Below are positions 17,159 to 27,216 of a DNA stretch of 64,000 nt, one piece after another (positions within the stretch are counted from its first letter, which is position 1; the number at the start of each line of letters is the position of its first letter). Source of the DNA: an uncultured Bacteroidales bacterium (lineage in GTDB: Bacteria > Bacteroidota > Bacteroidia > Bacteroidales > Muribaculaceae); assembly GCA_949285735.1 (NCBI GenBank), contig CASEAQ010000007.1, positions 1 to 64,000 on the forward strand, read 5' to 3'. The notes under the pieces were generated by a model. That model saw only the letters and a program-made list of their open reading frames with translations, had not been told where the DNA came from and made no database searches. The position numbers and the translations under genes are program-made.

Positions 17159-18166
17159 ATGGACTTATTTAATGCACTAAAAGACAAAGCTATAGCCAAC
17201 AAGCAGCGGATTATACTGCCCGAAGGCTCAGAGCCGCGCACGCTACAGGCTGCCAATCAGATTTTGGCAGACGGAATTGCCAATATCATACTCATCGGCA
17301 ACCCTGCAAAGATTGAAGAAGAAGCCAAAGACTTAGGGTTGACGCACATCAGCAAAGCCACAATAATCGACCCGGAAAACGAAGAGTTCACCGAAAAATA
17401 CGCCCAGTTGTTCTTCGAGCTGCGCAAGTCTAAAGGCATAACAATCGAGGCTGCCCGTAAAACGGCAAAAGATCCCCTCTACCTCGGCTGCTTGATGATT
17501 AAAGCCGGAGAAGCCGACGGACAAGTTGCAGGCGCAAAAAACACTACTGGCAACGTGCTCAGGGCTGCCTTCCAAGTCATCAAGACGCAACCAGGCATAA
17601 GCGTTGTTTCAGGGGCATTCCTCATGTTGCTGCCTGCTGGCTCTCCTTACGGAACCGATGGCATGCTCGTCTTTGCCGACTGCGCCGTAGTGCCAGCCCC
17701 GACAGCAACCGAATTGGCACAAATTGCCATCGCTACAGCAAAAACAGCCCGCGACATCGCCGGTATCGAGCCTCGCGTGGCAATGCTCAGCTTCTCTACC
17801 AAGGGTAGCGCAGCACACGAGAATGTTGACAAGGTGGTAGAGGCAACAAGACTTGCCAAAGAAATCGACCCCAACCTTGCCATCGACGGCGAACTGCAAG
17901 CCGATGCTGCCCTTGTTCCTTCGGTAGGCTTGAGCAAGGCCCCCGGCAGCAACATTGCAGGCAAAGCCAACGTGCTCGTATTCCCAACACTCGACGTGGG
18001 CAACATTGCCTACAAGCTGGTTCAACGCATTGGCAACGCACAAGCTGTCGGCCCAATCCTGCAAGGCTTGGCAAGACCAGTCAACGACCTGTCGAGAGGT
18101 TGCAGTGCCGAAGACATCTACAAGACCATCATCATCACTTGCAACCAGGCAATAGGCATGAAGTAA
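17159..18166 (+). CDS. pta: Phosphate acetyltransferase
   Basis: 335-residue short-form Pta, catalytic PTA_PTB domain only; it lacks the regulatory N-terminal domains of the ~700-residue E. coli enzyme. Family segments: [25 protein letters not shown] turn, SGAFLM and SFSTKGSA. It converts acetyl-CoA and phosphate to acetyl phosphate. With ackA 33 nt downstream it forms the acetate-producing, ATP-yielding branch of fermentation. No second start is competitive with the ATG at 17159. Confidence 0.97.
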   Translation: MDLFNALKDKAIANKQRIILPEGSEPRTLQAANQILADGIANIILIGNPAKIEEEAKDLGLTHISKATIIDPENEEFTEKYAQLFFELRKSKGITIEAARKTAKDPLYLGCLMIKAGEADGQVAGAKNTTGNVLRAAFQVIKTQPGISVVSGAFLMLLPAGSPYGTDGMLVFADCAVVPAPTATELAQIAIATAKTARDIAGIEPRVAMLSFSTKGSAAHENVDKVVEATRLAKEIDPNLAIDGELQADAALVPSVGLSKAPGSNIAGKANVLVFPTLDVGNIAYKLVQRIGNAQAVGPILQGLARPVNDLSRGCSAEDIYKTIIITCNQAIGMK

Positions 18167-18199
18167 CAACAACCGTATAACTAAACAACTTTTTTTATC

Positions 18200-19411
18200 A
18201 TGAACATTCTGGTGCTTAATTGCGGCAGCAGTTCCGTTAAGTACAAACTTATTGAAATAAAAGCCAATAAGATTTTGGCTGAAGGTGGAGTAGAGAAAAT
18301 CGGGCTTCACGACGCTTTCATCAAATTCAAAGTTGCCGACGGCTCTAAGAAAAACGTAAGCCTGAGCATCACCAACCACAACGAGGCCATCAAAGCCATA
18401 CTCGACATACTCACAAGCTCCGACTACGGTTGCATCAAGTCGTTCGACGAAATCGATGCCGTTGGTCACCGTGTTGTGCATGGCGGCGAGAAATTCAACA
18501 AGAGCGTATTAATCGACAACGAAGTAATCGAGAAAATAAAGCAATGCTACTCGATTGCACCGCTACACAATCCTGTGAACATGGCTGGTATCGATGCCAT
18601 CACAAGCATTCTGCCAAATGTGCCACAAGTTGCAGTGTTCGACACGGCTTTCCACCAAACCATGCCGCCCGAATCATATATGTATCCGCTCCCCTATGAG
18701 TATTACGAAAAAGACGGGGTACGCCGTTATGGCTTCCACGGAACAAGCCACCGCTATGTGTCTCGCCGCGTGTGCGACTTCCTTGGCGTTGACTACAACA
18801 CCCAGAAAATCATCACATGCCACATCGGCAATGGTGGCAGCATAACTGCCGTGAAGAACGGGCAGAGCATCGACACGTCGATGGGCCTCACTCCAGTCGA
18901 AGGCTTGATGATGGGAACCCGCTGCGGCGACGTTGACCCGGGTGCCCTCACATTCCTCATGGAAAAGCACAATTTGTCGGCTGCCGACCTCCAGAACATA
19001 ATCAACAAGAAGAGCGGCGTAGCAGGTTTCTCCGAAATCTCATCCGATATGCGCGAACTCGAAGAAGCCATCAAGAATGGCAACGAACGCGCAAAACTCA
19101 CACTGAAAATGTATGAACACCGCATCACGAAATACATCGGTGCATACGCTGCCGAAATGGGCGGTGTTGACATAATAGTCTTTACTGGAGGCGTGGGCGA
19201 AAACCAGCAGGGAACTCGCTACAACGTTTGCGCGACACTCGGATTCATGGGAGTGGAAATCGAAGAGTCGATAAACGCCAAAGTAAAAGGAACTGAGGCC
19301 GTTATATCCACACCTGAATCTCGTGTGAAAGTTGTCGTAATACCAACCGACGAAGAATACATGATTGCGCGCGACACCGAAGCTATAGTTGAAGGCAGGG
19401 AAATCAACTAA
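18200..19411 (+). CDS. ackA: Acetate kinase
   Basis: 403 residues, full length. N-terminal NILVLNCGSSSVKYKL (phosphate-binding strand), VGHRVVHGGEKF, RRYGFHGTSHRYV, CHIGNGGS and FTGGVGENQ are the expected acetate kinase motifs of the ASKHA fold. It makes acetate and ATP from acetyl phosphate and ADP in the cytosol. Second gene of the pta operon; a strong double-stem terminator follows. Confidence 0.98.
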   Translation: MNILVLNCGSSSVKYKLIEIKANKILAEGGVEKIGLHDAFIKFKVADGSKKNVSLSITNHNEAIKAILDILTSSDYGCIKSFDEIDAVGHRVVHGGEKFNKSVLIDNEVIEKIKQCYSIAPLHNPVNMAGIDAITSILPNVPQVAVFDTAFHQTMPPESYMYPLPYEYYEKDGVRRYGFHGTSHRYVSRRVCDFLGVDYNTQKIITCHIGNGGSITAVKNGQSIDTSMGLTPVEGLMMGTRCGDVDPGALTFLMEKHNLSAADLQNIINKKSGVAGFSEISSDMRELEEAIKNGNERAKLTLKMYEHRITKYIGAYAAEMGGVDIIVFTGGVGENQQGTRYNVCATLGFMGVEIEESINAKVKGTEAVISTPESRVKVVVIPTDEEYMIARDTEAIVEGREIN

Positions 19412-19463
19412 TCTACCACCTACTTCGCACTCGCAAGCTGCAAATTCGATACTTTCGGCAAAA

Positions 19464-19538
19464 GGTGCACAGTGAACCGAGCCTGACAAAGTTTTCTACA
19501 GAACTTTTTATGGCTCAGTTTATTGTGTGCCTTTTTTT
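19464..19538 (+). terminator. Intrinsic terminator of pta-ackA
   Basis: Outer stem GGTGCACAGTGAACCGAGCC (19464-19483) with GGCTCAGTTTATTGTGTGCC (19512-19531), a nested AAGTT/AACTT stem in the loop, then seven T. The remainder of 19412-19657 holds only the promoter at 19606. Confidence 0.85.
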
Positions 19539-19605
19539 GTTTCTTAATATAACTAAAACGCCTAAAATTATCTATCCTTTATTTTAATATTTAAACATTT
19601 ATAGT

Positions 19606-19613
19606 TAACTTTG
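19606..19613 (+). promoter_or_regulatory. -7 box of the acyltransferase operon
   Basis: TAACTTTG, a perfect TAnnTTTG, 44 nt before the ATG at 19658; no strong -33 box seen. Confidence 0.5.
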
Positions 19614-19657
19614 GAAAAGTATATGAACAAAAACAATTGACTATAACGATTGATTAT

Positions 19658-20839
19658 ATGGATTGTGAAGAGATTAAAGTTCCGGAAGAATTTTCAGACA
19701 TTAGCCCATACAACGACGAGGATTTCCCCAAAGAAATGGCTCTGCTGATTAAAGAACCGGGCTTTGAACACGCCGTGAGATATGTAATGCCAAATGTGGA
19801 TTACGATACGTTTTGCCAACAATTACTAAAAATAAAAAACAAGCATGATTTCCAATTGCAAATCATGCTGCCATTTCTCAAGCGCCTTGTCAACGAAACC
19901 ACAAACGGCGTTACGGCAAGTGGTACAGAAAACATCAACGACGATGTTCACAATGTATATATTTCAAATCATCGCGACATTGTGCTCGATGCCTCGTTCA
20001 TGAACCTGTGCCTGACACTGCATGGCAAGCCAACCACTGAGATAGCTATAGGCAACAACTTGCTCATTTACCACTGGATTGACTCATTGGTGCGCCTCAA
20101 CAAAAGTTTCATCGTCAAACGCGACACCAGCAAACGCCACGCATTAGAGGCAGCACAGCACCTCTCGGCATATATCCATTTCGCAATAACGCAAAAGCAC
20201 CAATCGGTGTGGATTGCACAACGTGAGGGCCGCGCCAAAGACAGCGACGACCGCACACAAGAAAGCCTCATAAAGATGCTTGCCCTCGCTGGCAACACCG
20301 ACATAGTCAACAGCATAAGGCAAATCAACCTAATGCCGGTATCAATTAGTTATGAATTCGACCCCAACGACTACTTGAAGGCCAAAGAATTCTTGCTCAA
20401 AAAGAAAGACCCGGATTTCAAAAAATCGCAACACGACGACTTGCTTAGCATGGAAACGGGGTTGCTACAAAACAAGGGCCGAGCCCACTTCCACTTCTGC
20501 CCGTGCATCAACGACCAGTTGGACTCGATTCCTGCCAATTGTGACAAGAACGAGGCAGCAAGGTTCATTTGCAACATCACCGACAAGGCAATCCATTCCA
20601 ATTATTACATCTATAAGAACAATTACATTGCTTATGATGTAGTAAACAATTGCACCACGTTTGCACACGAATACTCCGATGAGGACAAAGCAATGTTCAT
20701 TGGCTACATCGATTCTCAACTCGACAAGATTGATATGCCGACAACCGACGACGACAGGGCTTATCTCAAGCACATGATGCTCGTGATGTATGCCAATCCT
20801 CTGACCAACCAACTTATAGCCAAAGGCGTTGCCAACTAA
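19658..20839 (+). CDS. Glycerol-3-phosphate/lysophosphatidate acyltransferase-like protein
   Basis: 393 residues from the ATG at 19658; a TTG seven codons upstream is less likely. The PlsC/LPLAT-type core is at ~100-240: SNHRDIVLDASF (active-site His, with HX5D rather than HX4D spacing), LVRLNKSFIVKR, and WIAQREGRAKDSDDRTQES as the substrate-binding EGR block. No membrane helix. This variant motif set is one I know from Bacteroidetes acyltransferases that act in phospholipid synthesis or lipid remodelling; the exact acceptor is not determined. Its neighbour encodes a membrane phosphoesterase. Confidence 0.8.
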   Translation: MDCEEIKVPEEFSDISPYNDEDFPKEMALLIKEPGFEHAVRYVMPNVDYDTFCQQLLKIKNKHDFQLQIMLPFLKRLVNETTNGVTASGTENINDDVHNVYISNHRDIVLDASFMNLCLTLHGKPTTEIAIGNNLLIYHWIDSLVRLNKSFIVKRDTSKRHALEAAQHLSAYIHFAITQKHQSVWIAQREGRAKDSDDRTQESLIKMLALAGNTDIVNSIRQINLMPVSISYEFDPNDYLKAKEFLLKKKDPDFKKSQHDDLLSMETGLLQNKGRAHFHFCPCINDQLDSIPANCDKNEAARFICNITDKAIHSNYYIYKNNYIAYDVVNNCTTFAHEYSDEDKAMFIGYIDSQLDKIDMPTTDDDRAYLKHMMLVMYANPLTNQLIAKGVAN

Positions 20840-20854
20840 AACACTCTTGCGACT

Positions 20855-22054
20855 ATGAGAATGCAATGGATTCCGCTAATTATAGCAATAATCATTAATC
20901 TTGCCGCCGATTATTACATATATGTCAAGCTGGCTAAGAACTTTAAGCCACGATGGCCGCGGTGGGCTCATTGTGGACTATCTGCCCTACTGCTTATATA
21001 CATAATCGTTGCCGTTGCACTACCAAGGCGGACAATAGATAACAGCGGCTTGGTTGCAATAATGTGGATGCTATATAGCTACTTCACATTCTACGTTCCC
21101 AAATATTTTGCACTCATCGTCTATTGGCTATGCCGCATTCCATGCAGGATAAAGGAAACACAATCAAGGATTCCAGCAATCATCGCTTCGATCGTAGGTA
21201 TTGCCATATTTGTCGCCATGTGGCGAGGAACGCTTGTCACGCGATATGATTACGATATAAATGAGGTGACACTCGAATACGACAACTTGCCGAACAACTT
21301 CGACGGATACCGAATTACGCAAATATCCGACTTGCACGTTGGCAGCTACGACGATGACACGACGTATGTTTCCCAACTCGTCAACACAATAAACGGGTTG
21401 CAATCCGATGTGATTTTCTTCACTGGCGACCTCGTGAACCGGGAAACTGGCGAAGCCGAACCTTTCGTGCCTGCACTTAGCCGCCTCCATGCCCACGATG
21501 GCGTGTTTTCAATTCTTGGCAATCACGACTATGGCGACTACATGGAATGGAACTCACCCGAAGCCAAAGCCGCAAACAACAGGCACATGGCACAGTTGCA
21601 GGCTCAAATGGGCTGGAACTTAATGAACAATTGCGACACCACAATAACACGGGGCAACGAAGCGATAACCATTATAGGGGTTGAGAATTGGGGCGAACCT
21701 CCATTCCAACAATATGGCAAACTCGATGTGGCACACCCCGACTTGAACGACGACAACTTCAAGATACTGCTTTCGCATAACCCAATGCACTGGCGTGGCG
21801 AGGTAGTTCCTCGCTCCAATATCGACTTGATGCTTGCCGGACACACTCATGCCATGCAGATTGAATTAAACATATTCGGATTGCGCATCTCCCCTGCGGC
21901 TCTTAGGTATCCCGAATGGGGCGGAACATACCGCGAAGGCAATCAAGTGTTATATGTCAACATTGGCATAGGCGAAGTGGCGATGCCAATGCGCATTGGC
22001 GCGACACCCGAAATCACAGTCATCACATTGAAAAAAGCCAACCAAAGTGAATAA
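20855..22054 (+). CDS. Membrane-anchored metallophosphoesterase
   Basis: 399 residues. Four hydrophobic helices in the first ~130 residues, then a calcineurin-like domain: ISDLHVGS, FFTGDLVN, LGNHDYGDY, LLSHNPMHW and LAGHTHAMQ carry all metal ligands. The layout matches YkuE/YaeI-like phosphoesterases that act on membrane substrates (YaeI-type enzymes cleave UDP-linked lipids or phospholipid head groups in some bacteria). The substrate here is unknown. Overlaps tex by 8 nt. Confidence 0.88.
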   Translation: MRMQWIPLIIAIIINLAADYYIYVKLAKNFKPRWPRWAHCGLSALLLIYIIVAVALPRRTIDNSGLVAIMWMLYSYFTFYVPKYFALIVYWLCRIPCRIKETQSRIPAIIASIVGIAIFVAMWRGTLVTRYDYDINEVTLEYDNLPNNFDGYRITQISDLHVGSYDDDTTYVSQLVNTINGLQSDVIFFTGDLVNRETGEAEPFVPALSRLHAHDGVFSILGNHDYGDYMEWNSPEAKAANNRHMAQLQAQMGWNLMNNCDTTITRGNEAITIIGVENWGEPPFQQYGKLDVAHPDLNDDNFKILLSHNPMHWRGEVVPRSNIDLMLAGHTHAMQIELNIFGLRISPAALRYPEWGGTYREGNQVLYVNIGIGEVAMPMRIGATPEITVITLKKANQSE

Positions 22055-24170
22055 TATTGCAAACATCATATCGTTGGCAATCGGTATTCCCGAAAAATCG
22101 GTGACGAATACCATCAAGTTGCTCGAGGATGGCGCAACCATACCCTTCATCAGCCGTTACCGCAAAGAAGTGACGGGCGGACTTGACGAAACACAAATAC
22201 AGGCAATCTCCGACAAAAACACCGCATTGACCGAACTGTCGAAGCGGAAAGAATATATCAAAAAGACCATTGCCGATGCCGGCAGCCTGACCGACGCACT
22301 TGCAGCAAAAATCGACAATTGCTGGGATTCAAAGGAACTCGAAGACATATACCTTCCGTTCAAGCCAAAGCGGCACACCCGTGCAGAAGTTGCCCGTTCA
22401 TTGGGTCTCGAACCGCTTGCCAAGATTATAATGGCGCAACAGTCGAACAACATTGCGGCAAGGGCGATAAACTTTGTCCATTGCGATGTCGCCGACACCG
22501 ACGCAGCAATAAAAGGAGCTTGCGACATCATTGCCGAATGGGTGGCAGAAGACAGCCGCTCGCGCAATACCGTGAGAGCCTCGTTCCGCGCTTCGTCACA
22601 CATCTCATCACAAGTAGTCAAAGGCAAAGAAGTCGAGGGTGAAAAATTCAAGAACTATTTCGATTGCACCGACTTCTTGCCACGCATCTCCTCCCACCGC
22701 CTGCTCGCAATGCTGCGCGGGCAAAAGGAGGGCATATTGAAGCTGTCGGTCACCAACGACAACGACCGTGCAGTACAGAACATAAAACGGATTTTTGTCA
22801 AAAACCGCAACGAGGCTTCAACACTCGTAGAAAGCGCAATCGACGACAGCTATAAACGCCTCATTCGCCCATCTATCGAGACCGAGAGCTTGGCTACAGC
22901 CAAGGAAAAATCTGATGATGAAGCTGTTGCACAATTCGCACAAAACGTTAGGCAGTTGCTATTTGCCCCGCCATTGGGTGCAAAACGCATACTCGCCATA
23001 GACCCAGGTTTCAGGACGGGCTGCAAAGTGGTGTGCCTCGACCAGCAAGGCAACCTATTGCACGACTGCGTCATATACCCCACAGCACCACGCAACGACA
23101 CTGCCGGCGCAGCATCGATGCTTGTCAAACTTGCCGACCGCTACAATATCGACGTCATTGCACTCGGCAATGGAACTGCAAGCCGCGAAACCGAAGCATT
23201 CTTGCGAACAGTGCATTTCAACCGGGAGGTGAAGACATATGTAGTCAGCGAAAACGGAGCATCGATATACTCGGCATCGCAAGTTGCCCGCGACGAATTT
23301 CCCGACAAGGATGTCACCGTGCGCGGGGCTGTGTCAATAGGCCGCCGCCTGCTTGACCCTCTTGCCGAATTAGTCAAAATCGACCCCAAGTCGATAGGCG
23401 TAGGGCAATACCAGCACGATGTTGACCAAAACAAGTTGAAACATGCCCTCTCGTTTGTTGTCGAGAGTTGCGTCAATAGTGTAGGTGTCAACGTCAACAC
23501 AGCATCAGTGCAACTACTATCCTATGTTTCGGGCCTTGGGCAGTCGCTCGCGCAAAACATAGTCAAGTACCGAACCGAGCATGGTGATTTCACCTCACGC
23601 CGTGAGCTTATGAAAGTGCCACGGATGGGTGAAAAGGCTTTCAAGATGGCAGCTGGATTCCTGCGCATTCCATCGAGCAAGAACCCACTGGACAACTCGG
23701 CTGTTCACCCCGAACGCTACGCATTGGTGGCACAAATGGCTGCCGACTGCAATTGTACGGTCGAGCAACTAATAAAAGACAGCAGCCAACGGGCAAAAAT
23801 CAACCTGAACAAATATGTGACCGACGAAATCGGATTACCTACGCTTAACGACATCATTGCCGAACTCGAAAAGCCTGGACGCGACCCTCGAGCCGACTTC
23901 TCTCAAGTCGAATTTGACGAAAAAGCCCACTCCATCGAAGATTTAAGGCAAGGAATGATTCTGAACGGAATTGTGACAAACATCACCCAATTTGGTGTCT
24001 TTATCGACATCGGGGTACACATAAGCGGACTGGTTCACATCTCGGAATTAAGCGACCGATACGTGTCACACCCATCCGAGGTTGTCAACATCAACGACCA
24101 TGTTACAATAAAAGTCTTGGACGTTGACACTTCGAGAAACCGAATTTCTCTAACTATGAAAGGGATATAA
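22047..24170 (+). CDS. tex: Tex family RNA-binding transcription accessory protein
   Basis: 707 residues, near the family norm. Order of domains: N-terminal helical bundle (FISRYRKEVTGGLDE), YqgF/RuvX-like nuclease fold at ~315-440 (ILAIDPGFRTGCKVV), tandem helix-hairpin-helix (~480-550, LNTASVQLLSYVSGLG), and a C-terminal S1 domain (~630-707, VTNITQFGVFIDIGVHISGLVH). Tex binds nucleic acid and affects transcription or RNA turnover. The GTG start at 22047 lies inside the end of the phosphoesterase gene. Confidence 0.96.
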   Translation: MNNIANIISLAIGIPEKSVTNTIKLLEDGATIPFISRYRKEVTGGLDETQIQAISDKNTALTELSKRKEYIKKTIADAGSLTDALAAKIDNCWDSKELEDIYLPFKPKRHTRAEVARSLGLEPLAKIIMAQQSNNIAARAINFVHCDVADTDAAIKGACDIIAEWVAEDSRSRNTVRASFRASSHISSQVVKGKEVEGEKFKNYFDCTDFLPRISSHRLLAMLRGQKEGILKLSVTNDNDRAVQNIKRIFVKNRNEASTLVESAIDDSYKRLIRPSIETESLATAKEKSDDEAVAQFAQNVRQLLFAPPLGAKRILAIDPGFRTGCKVVCLDQQGNLLHDCVIYPTAPRNDTAGAASMLVKLADRYNIDVIALGNGTASRETEAFLRTVHFNREVKTYVVSENGASIYSASQVARDEFPDKDVTVRGAVSIGRRLLDPLAELVKIDPKSIGVGQYQHDVDQNKLKHALSFVVESCVNSVGVNVNTASVQLLSYVSGLGQSLAQNIVKYRTEHGDFTSRRELMKVPRMGEKAFKMAAGFLRIPSSKNPLDNSAVHPERYALVAQMAADCNCTVEQLIKDSSQRAKINLNKYVTDEIGLPTLNDIIAELEKPGRDPRADFSQVEFDEKAHSIEDLRQGMILNGIVTNITQFGVFIDIGVHISGLVHISELSDRYVSHPSEVVNINDHVTIKVLDVDTSRNRISLTMKGI

Positions 24171-24172
24171 TT

Positions 24173-24544
24173 ATGAGTTCTATTGTTATAAGTATCGGCA
24201 GCAACAGCCGTGACAGGCAGTGGCAAGTTGAACACGCCATCAAATGGCTCAACAAGCACCTAAGCAGTACAAAAGTGTCTTCGATTTACAACTCCGAAGC
24301 AGACAACCATCGTGACCCCGACTACCTTAATGCTGTTATGACGGGGGAGTGCAAACTCGATTTTGAAACCATAAGCAAGAAAGTAAAGGAATATGAGAAC
24401 GTTTGCGGTCGCACCCCTGCAAGCAAGTTGACAGGAAATGTTCCGATGGATCTCGACATAATAATGTGGGATGGCGAAGTTGTGCGACCTGTCGATTTTG
24501 CCAAAGCATACTTCCAAAGGGGGTGGAATGAGATTAACGAATAA
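24173..24544 (+). CDS. Short HPPK-like (FolK family) protein
   Basis: 123 residues, about 35 shorter than typical HPPK. It begins VISIGSNSRDRQWQVE, the pterin/ATP-binding start of the fold, and has ENVCGRTP and VPMDLDIIMW where true HPPK has a conserved PRxLDLDI; the usual Arg is absent. The magnesium-binding Asp pair (DLD) is kept. Bacteroidales often carry such a short paralogue, so it may be a second pterin pyrophosphokinase or a protein of changed function. It starts 2 nt after tex. Confidence 0.7.
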   Translation: MSSIVISIGSNSRDRQWQVEHAIKWLNKHLSSTKVSSIYNSEADNHRDPDYLNAVMTGECKLDFETISKKVKEYENVCGRTPASKLTGNVPMDLDIIMWDGEVVRPVDFAKAYFQRGWNEINE

Positions 24545-24570
24545 CAATCAATTACATACTCTTGCACATC

Positions 24571-24855
24571 ATGGAAAAGAAAAATACCACATTGAAATGG
24601 CTGGCGGCATTCTTCTTGTTGCTCGCCGTCGCCTATATCATAATGCCTATCGACTTCGACGGGCCCATTATCGGCTTTGTTGACGACTTTTTTGTATTCA
24701 TGGCATCATTCTGCTTTACCTTCACTCAATTTTCGCACAAAGCCACCCATATTATCCGTCGTCAGCTATATACTTTTTCCATCGCATTTCTCATTCTCGC
24801 CATTCTTTGGGTGCTATTACTAACCTACTCCCCACTACTGCAATTGACAGCATGA
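24571..24855 (+). CDS. DUF1232-like small membrane protein
   Basis: 94 residues from the ATG at 24571. Two hydrophobic helices (residues ~8-25 and ~68-90) flank IIMPIDFDGPIIGFVDD, which matches the DUF1232/YkvA hallmark SPIDLIPDxxPxLGYxDD. Inner membrane protein of unknown function. Last gene of the acyltransferase-tex unit; a strong terminator follows. Confidence 0.65.
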   Translation: MEKKNTTLKWLAAFFLLLAVAYIIMPIDFDGPIIGFVDDFFVFMASFCFTFTQFSHKATHIIRRQLYTFSIAFLILAILWVLLLTYSPLLQLTA

Positions 24856-24883
24856 TTGACGCAACACAGGCACAATACAATAT

Positions 24884-24911
24884 AAAGGCTCGGACAAAAA
24901 TCCGAGCCTTT
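24884..24911. terminator. Bidirectional terminator
   Basis: AAAGGCTCGGA (24884-24894), loop CAAAAA, TCCGAGCCTTT (24901-24911), between the convergent DUF1232 and gpmI genes. Confidence 0.85.
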
Positions 24912-24943
24912 ATATCGTATTCACACATTTCCAAGCTGGAAGT

Positions 24944-26461
24944 TTAATCCTCTATTAGCTGCTTGCCTGTCATTTCTGCCGGTTGCTGCAACCCCATTAT
25001 GTGCAATAATGTAGGTGCGACATCGGCAAGAATACCGTTGTTGATTTTCGCATTGGCATTTTCTGTCACATATACACAAGGCACTGGATTCAACGAATGG
25101 GCAGTATTTGGTGTACCGTCTTCATTGAGTGCATGGTCGGCATTACCATGATCAGCGATGATAATCACCTCATAACCATGTCGTTTTGCAGCTTCTACAG
25201 TAGCCTCAACACAAGCATCGATAGCCTTTACAGCCTTCTCGATTGCTTCATACACACCAGTGTGGCCCACCATGTCGCCATTGGCATAATTCACTACGAT
25301 GAAGTCATACTTTTCGGTGCCGATAGCTTCAACCAATTTGTCCTTTACCTCATACGCACTCATTTCGGGCTTCAAGTCGTATGTTGCAACCTTAGGCGAC
25401 GGAACGAGAATTCTGTCCTCACCTTCATAAGGAGCTTCACGACCGCCATTGAAGAAGAATGTCACGTGGGCATATTTTTCGGTCTCTGCAATGTGCAACT
25501 GCTTCTTGCCAAGCGAAGAAAGATACTCACCAAGCGTGTTCTTTACATTTTCCTTGTCAAAGAGTATGTGTACACCCTTGAAAGATGCGTCATACGGAGT
25601 CATGCAATAATATTGCAAATCTTTGATGGTGTTCATTCCCTGTTCGGGCATATCTTCTTGTGTCAACACCATTGTAATCTCCTTGGCACGGTCGTTGCGG
25701 TAGTTGAAGAATATTACAACGTCGCCTTCTTTGATGCGGCCATCAACATTGGCATTCACAATAGGCTTGATAAATTCATCTGTCACATCATTGTCATACG
25801 ATGCCTGCATTGCAGCTTCCATGTCGGTAGCCTTTTCGCCTATACCGTTCACCAATTGGTCGTAAGCAATCTTTATGCGATCCCAGCGTTTGTCGCGATC
25901 CATCGCATAGTAGCGACCGATTATCGAAGCCACCACGCCTGCGCTCTTCTTGCAATGCTCTTGCAAGTCGTGTATGAAGCCCTTGCCGCTCTTCGGGTCG
26001 GTGTCACGACCGTCCATGAAACAGTGCAAGAACACGTCCTTAAGACCATACTCCTTGGCAATGTCGCACAACGCAAGTATGTGGTCAAACGAACTGTGCA
26101 CACCACCAGTCGAGGTAAGCCCCATGAAGTGCATGCCCTTGCCTGTCTTTTGTGCGTATGAGAAAGCCGACTTTATCTCGGGATTGTCGAGTATCGACCC
26201 GTCTTTTATGGCTTTATTGATTTTAACCAAATCTTGGTACAAAACTCGCCCTGCACCTATGTTCAAGTGACCAACTTCCGAGTTGCCCATTTGCCCGTCG
26301 GGCAAACCTACATTCTCACCACTTGCCTGAAGTTGTGAATGCGGATACTTAGCCAACAGACCATCCCAATAAGGAGTTGAAGTGCAATAGATTACGTCCG
26401 ATTTAGTATGGTTGCCTATTCCCCAACCATCCAAAATCATCAACAATGCTTTTTTTGCCAT
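24944..26461 (-). CDS. gpmI: 2,3-bisphosphoglycerate-independent phosphoglycerate mutase
   Basis: 505 residues, standard length. Metal and phosphoserine motifs of the alkaline phosphatase superfamily are intact: ILDGWG with Asp11, [14 protein letters not shown] with the catalytic Ser61, [14 protein letters not shown], and the late [10 protein letters not shown]. It interconverts 3- and 2-phosphoglycerate in glycolysis, needs Mn2+ and no bisphosphoglycerate. Transcribed alone from a TATCTTTG box at 26498-26505. Confidence 0.98.
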   Translation of the reverse strand: MAKKALLMILDGWGIGNHTKSDVIYCTSTPYWDGLLAKYPHSQLQASGENVGLPDGQMGNSEVGHLNIGAGRVLYQDLVKINKAIKDGSILDNPEIKSAFSYAQKTGKGMHFMGLTSTGGVHSSFDHILALCDIAKEYGLKDVFLHCFMDGRDTDPKSGKGFIHDLQEHCKKSAGVVASIIGRYYAMDRDKRWDRIKIAYDQLVNGIGEKATDMEAAMQASYDNDVTDEFIKPIVNANVDGRIKEGDVVIFFNYRNDRAKEITMVLTQEDMPEQGMNTIKDLQYYCMTPYDASFKGVHILFDKENVKNTLGEYLSSLGKKQLHIAETEKYAHVTFFFNGGREAPYEGEDRILVPSPKVATYDLKPEMSAYEVKDKLVEAIGTEKYDFIVVNYANGDMVGHTGVYEAIEKAVKAIDACVEATVEAAKRHGYEVIIIADHGNADHALNEDGTPNTAHSLNPVPCVYVTENANAKINNGILADVAPTLLHIMGLQQPAEMTGKQLIED

Positions 26462-26497
26462 AATTTATTTTAATTTTTATGTGTTGTTTCTCAACTG

Positions 26498-26505
26498 CAA
26501 AGATA
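26498..26505 (-). promoter_or_regulatory. -7 box of gpmI
   Basis: TATCTTTG on the minus strand; a TTTG lies 23 nt upstream (26529-26532), slightly longer than the usual spacer. Leader about 30 nt. Confidence 0.5.
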
Positions 26506-26595
26506 GTGCTTATTAAATTACCTACCTGCAAATTGTCCTTTTAAAAAATTTAAAGCCTCCGACAAAAAAGGCTCTTTAGCGGCTGTATCCGACCA

Positions 26596-27177
26596 CTACT
26601 CGCCATACTCTTCGAGATACAGCTTGCAGGCAGTTTCCAGCTCGGCATACCACTCCTCGCCAAACCGCCTGATAAGCGGCTCGCGCAAAAACTGGTAAAG
26701 CCTCACACCCTTTGCGCGCCCAAGCACTTCGGCAGCCTTGCAAATCTTCCATCGGTGATAAGAAACTGCAGTGAAGTCGGCATACTCCTTGAGTCGCAAC
26801 GGATAAAGGTGGCACGAAACGGGCTTATAGAAATCTATGCGCCCCTCTTTGTATGCCTTTTCCAGTGCACAAAGGCACATTCCATTCTTGCCATAGCACG
26901 TGAAAACACAATTCTTGCCATCAACGATTTGCGTAACTAGGTCGCCCTCCTCGTCGATATACCCCACGCCATTCTCTTTTATCTCTTCCTGCGCCTGGGG
27001 CAGCAAGTCATCCCACACTTGTGGCAAAACCTCCTTTATCTTGTCATACTCTTCTTGTGTGATTGGAGCGCCAGCATCACCCTCGATACAACACTCTCCA
27101 AGACAAGCGTCAAGGTCGCACAAAAAGAATTTCTCAACGATGTCAAGGCTGACAACTGTATTTTGTATCTGCAACAT
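26596..27177 (-). CDS. DUF3109 family Cys-rich protein
   Basis: 193 residues from the ATG at 27177 (MLQIQNTVVSLDIVEKFF). Conserved Cys clusters: CDLDACLGECC near the start, CVFTCYGKNGMCLC in the middle, SCHLYPLR and WKICKAA later. The arrangement resembles the YkgJ-type zinc or iron-sulfur cluster family, so metal binding is likely; the function is unknown. An in-frame TTG at 27219 would begin inside the -7 promoter box and is rejected. Its promoter lies in the repeat element at 27217-27321, giving a ~35-nt leader. Confidence 0.85.
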   Translation of the reverse strand: MLQIQNTVVSLDIVEKFFLCDLDACLGECCIEGDAGAPITQEEYDKIKEVLPQVWDDLLPQAQEEIKENGVGYIDEEGDLVTQIVDGKNCVFTCYGKNGMCLCALEKAYKEGRIDFYKPVSCHLYPLRLKEYADFTAVSYHRWKICKAAEVLGRAKGVRLYQFLREPLIRRFGEEWYAELETACKLYLEEYGE

Positions 27178-27216
27178 TACTTCCTCTTCGTCCACTATAT
27201 CATAGTTATTGAGATA

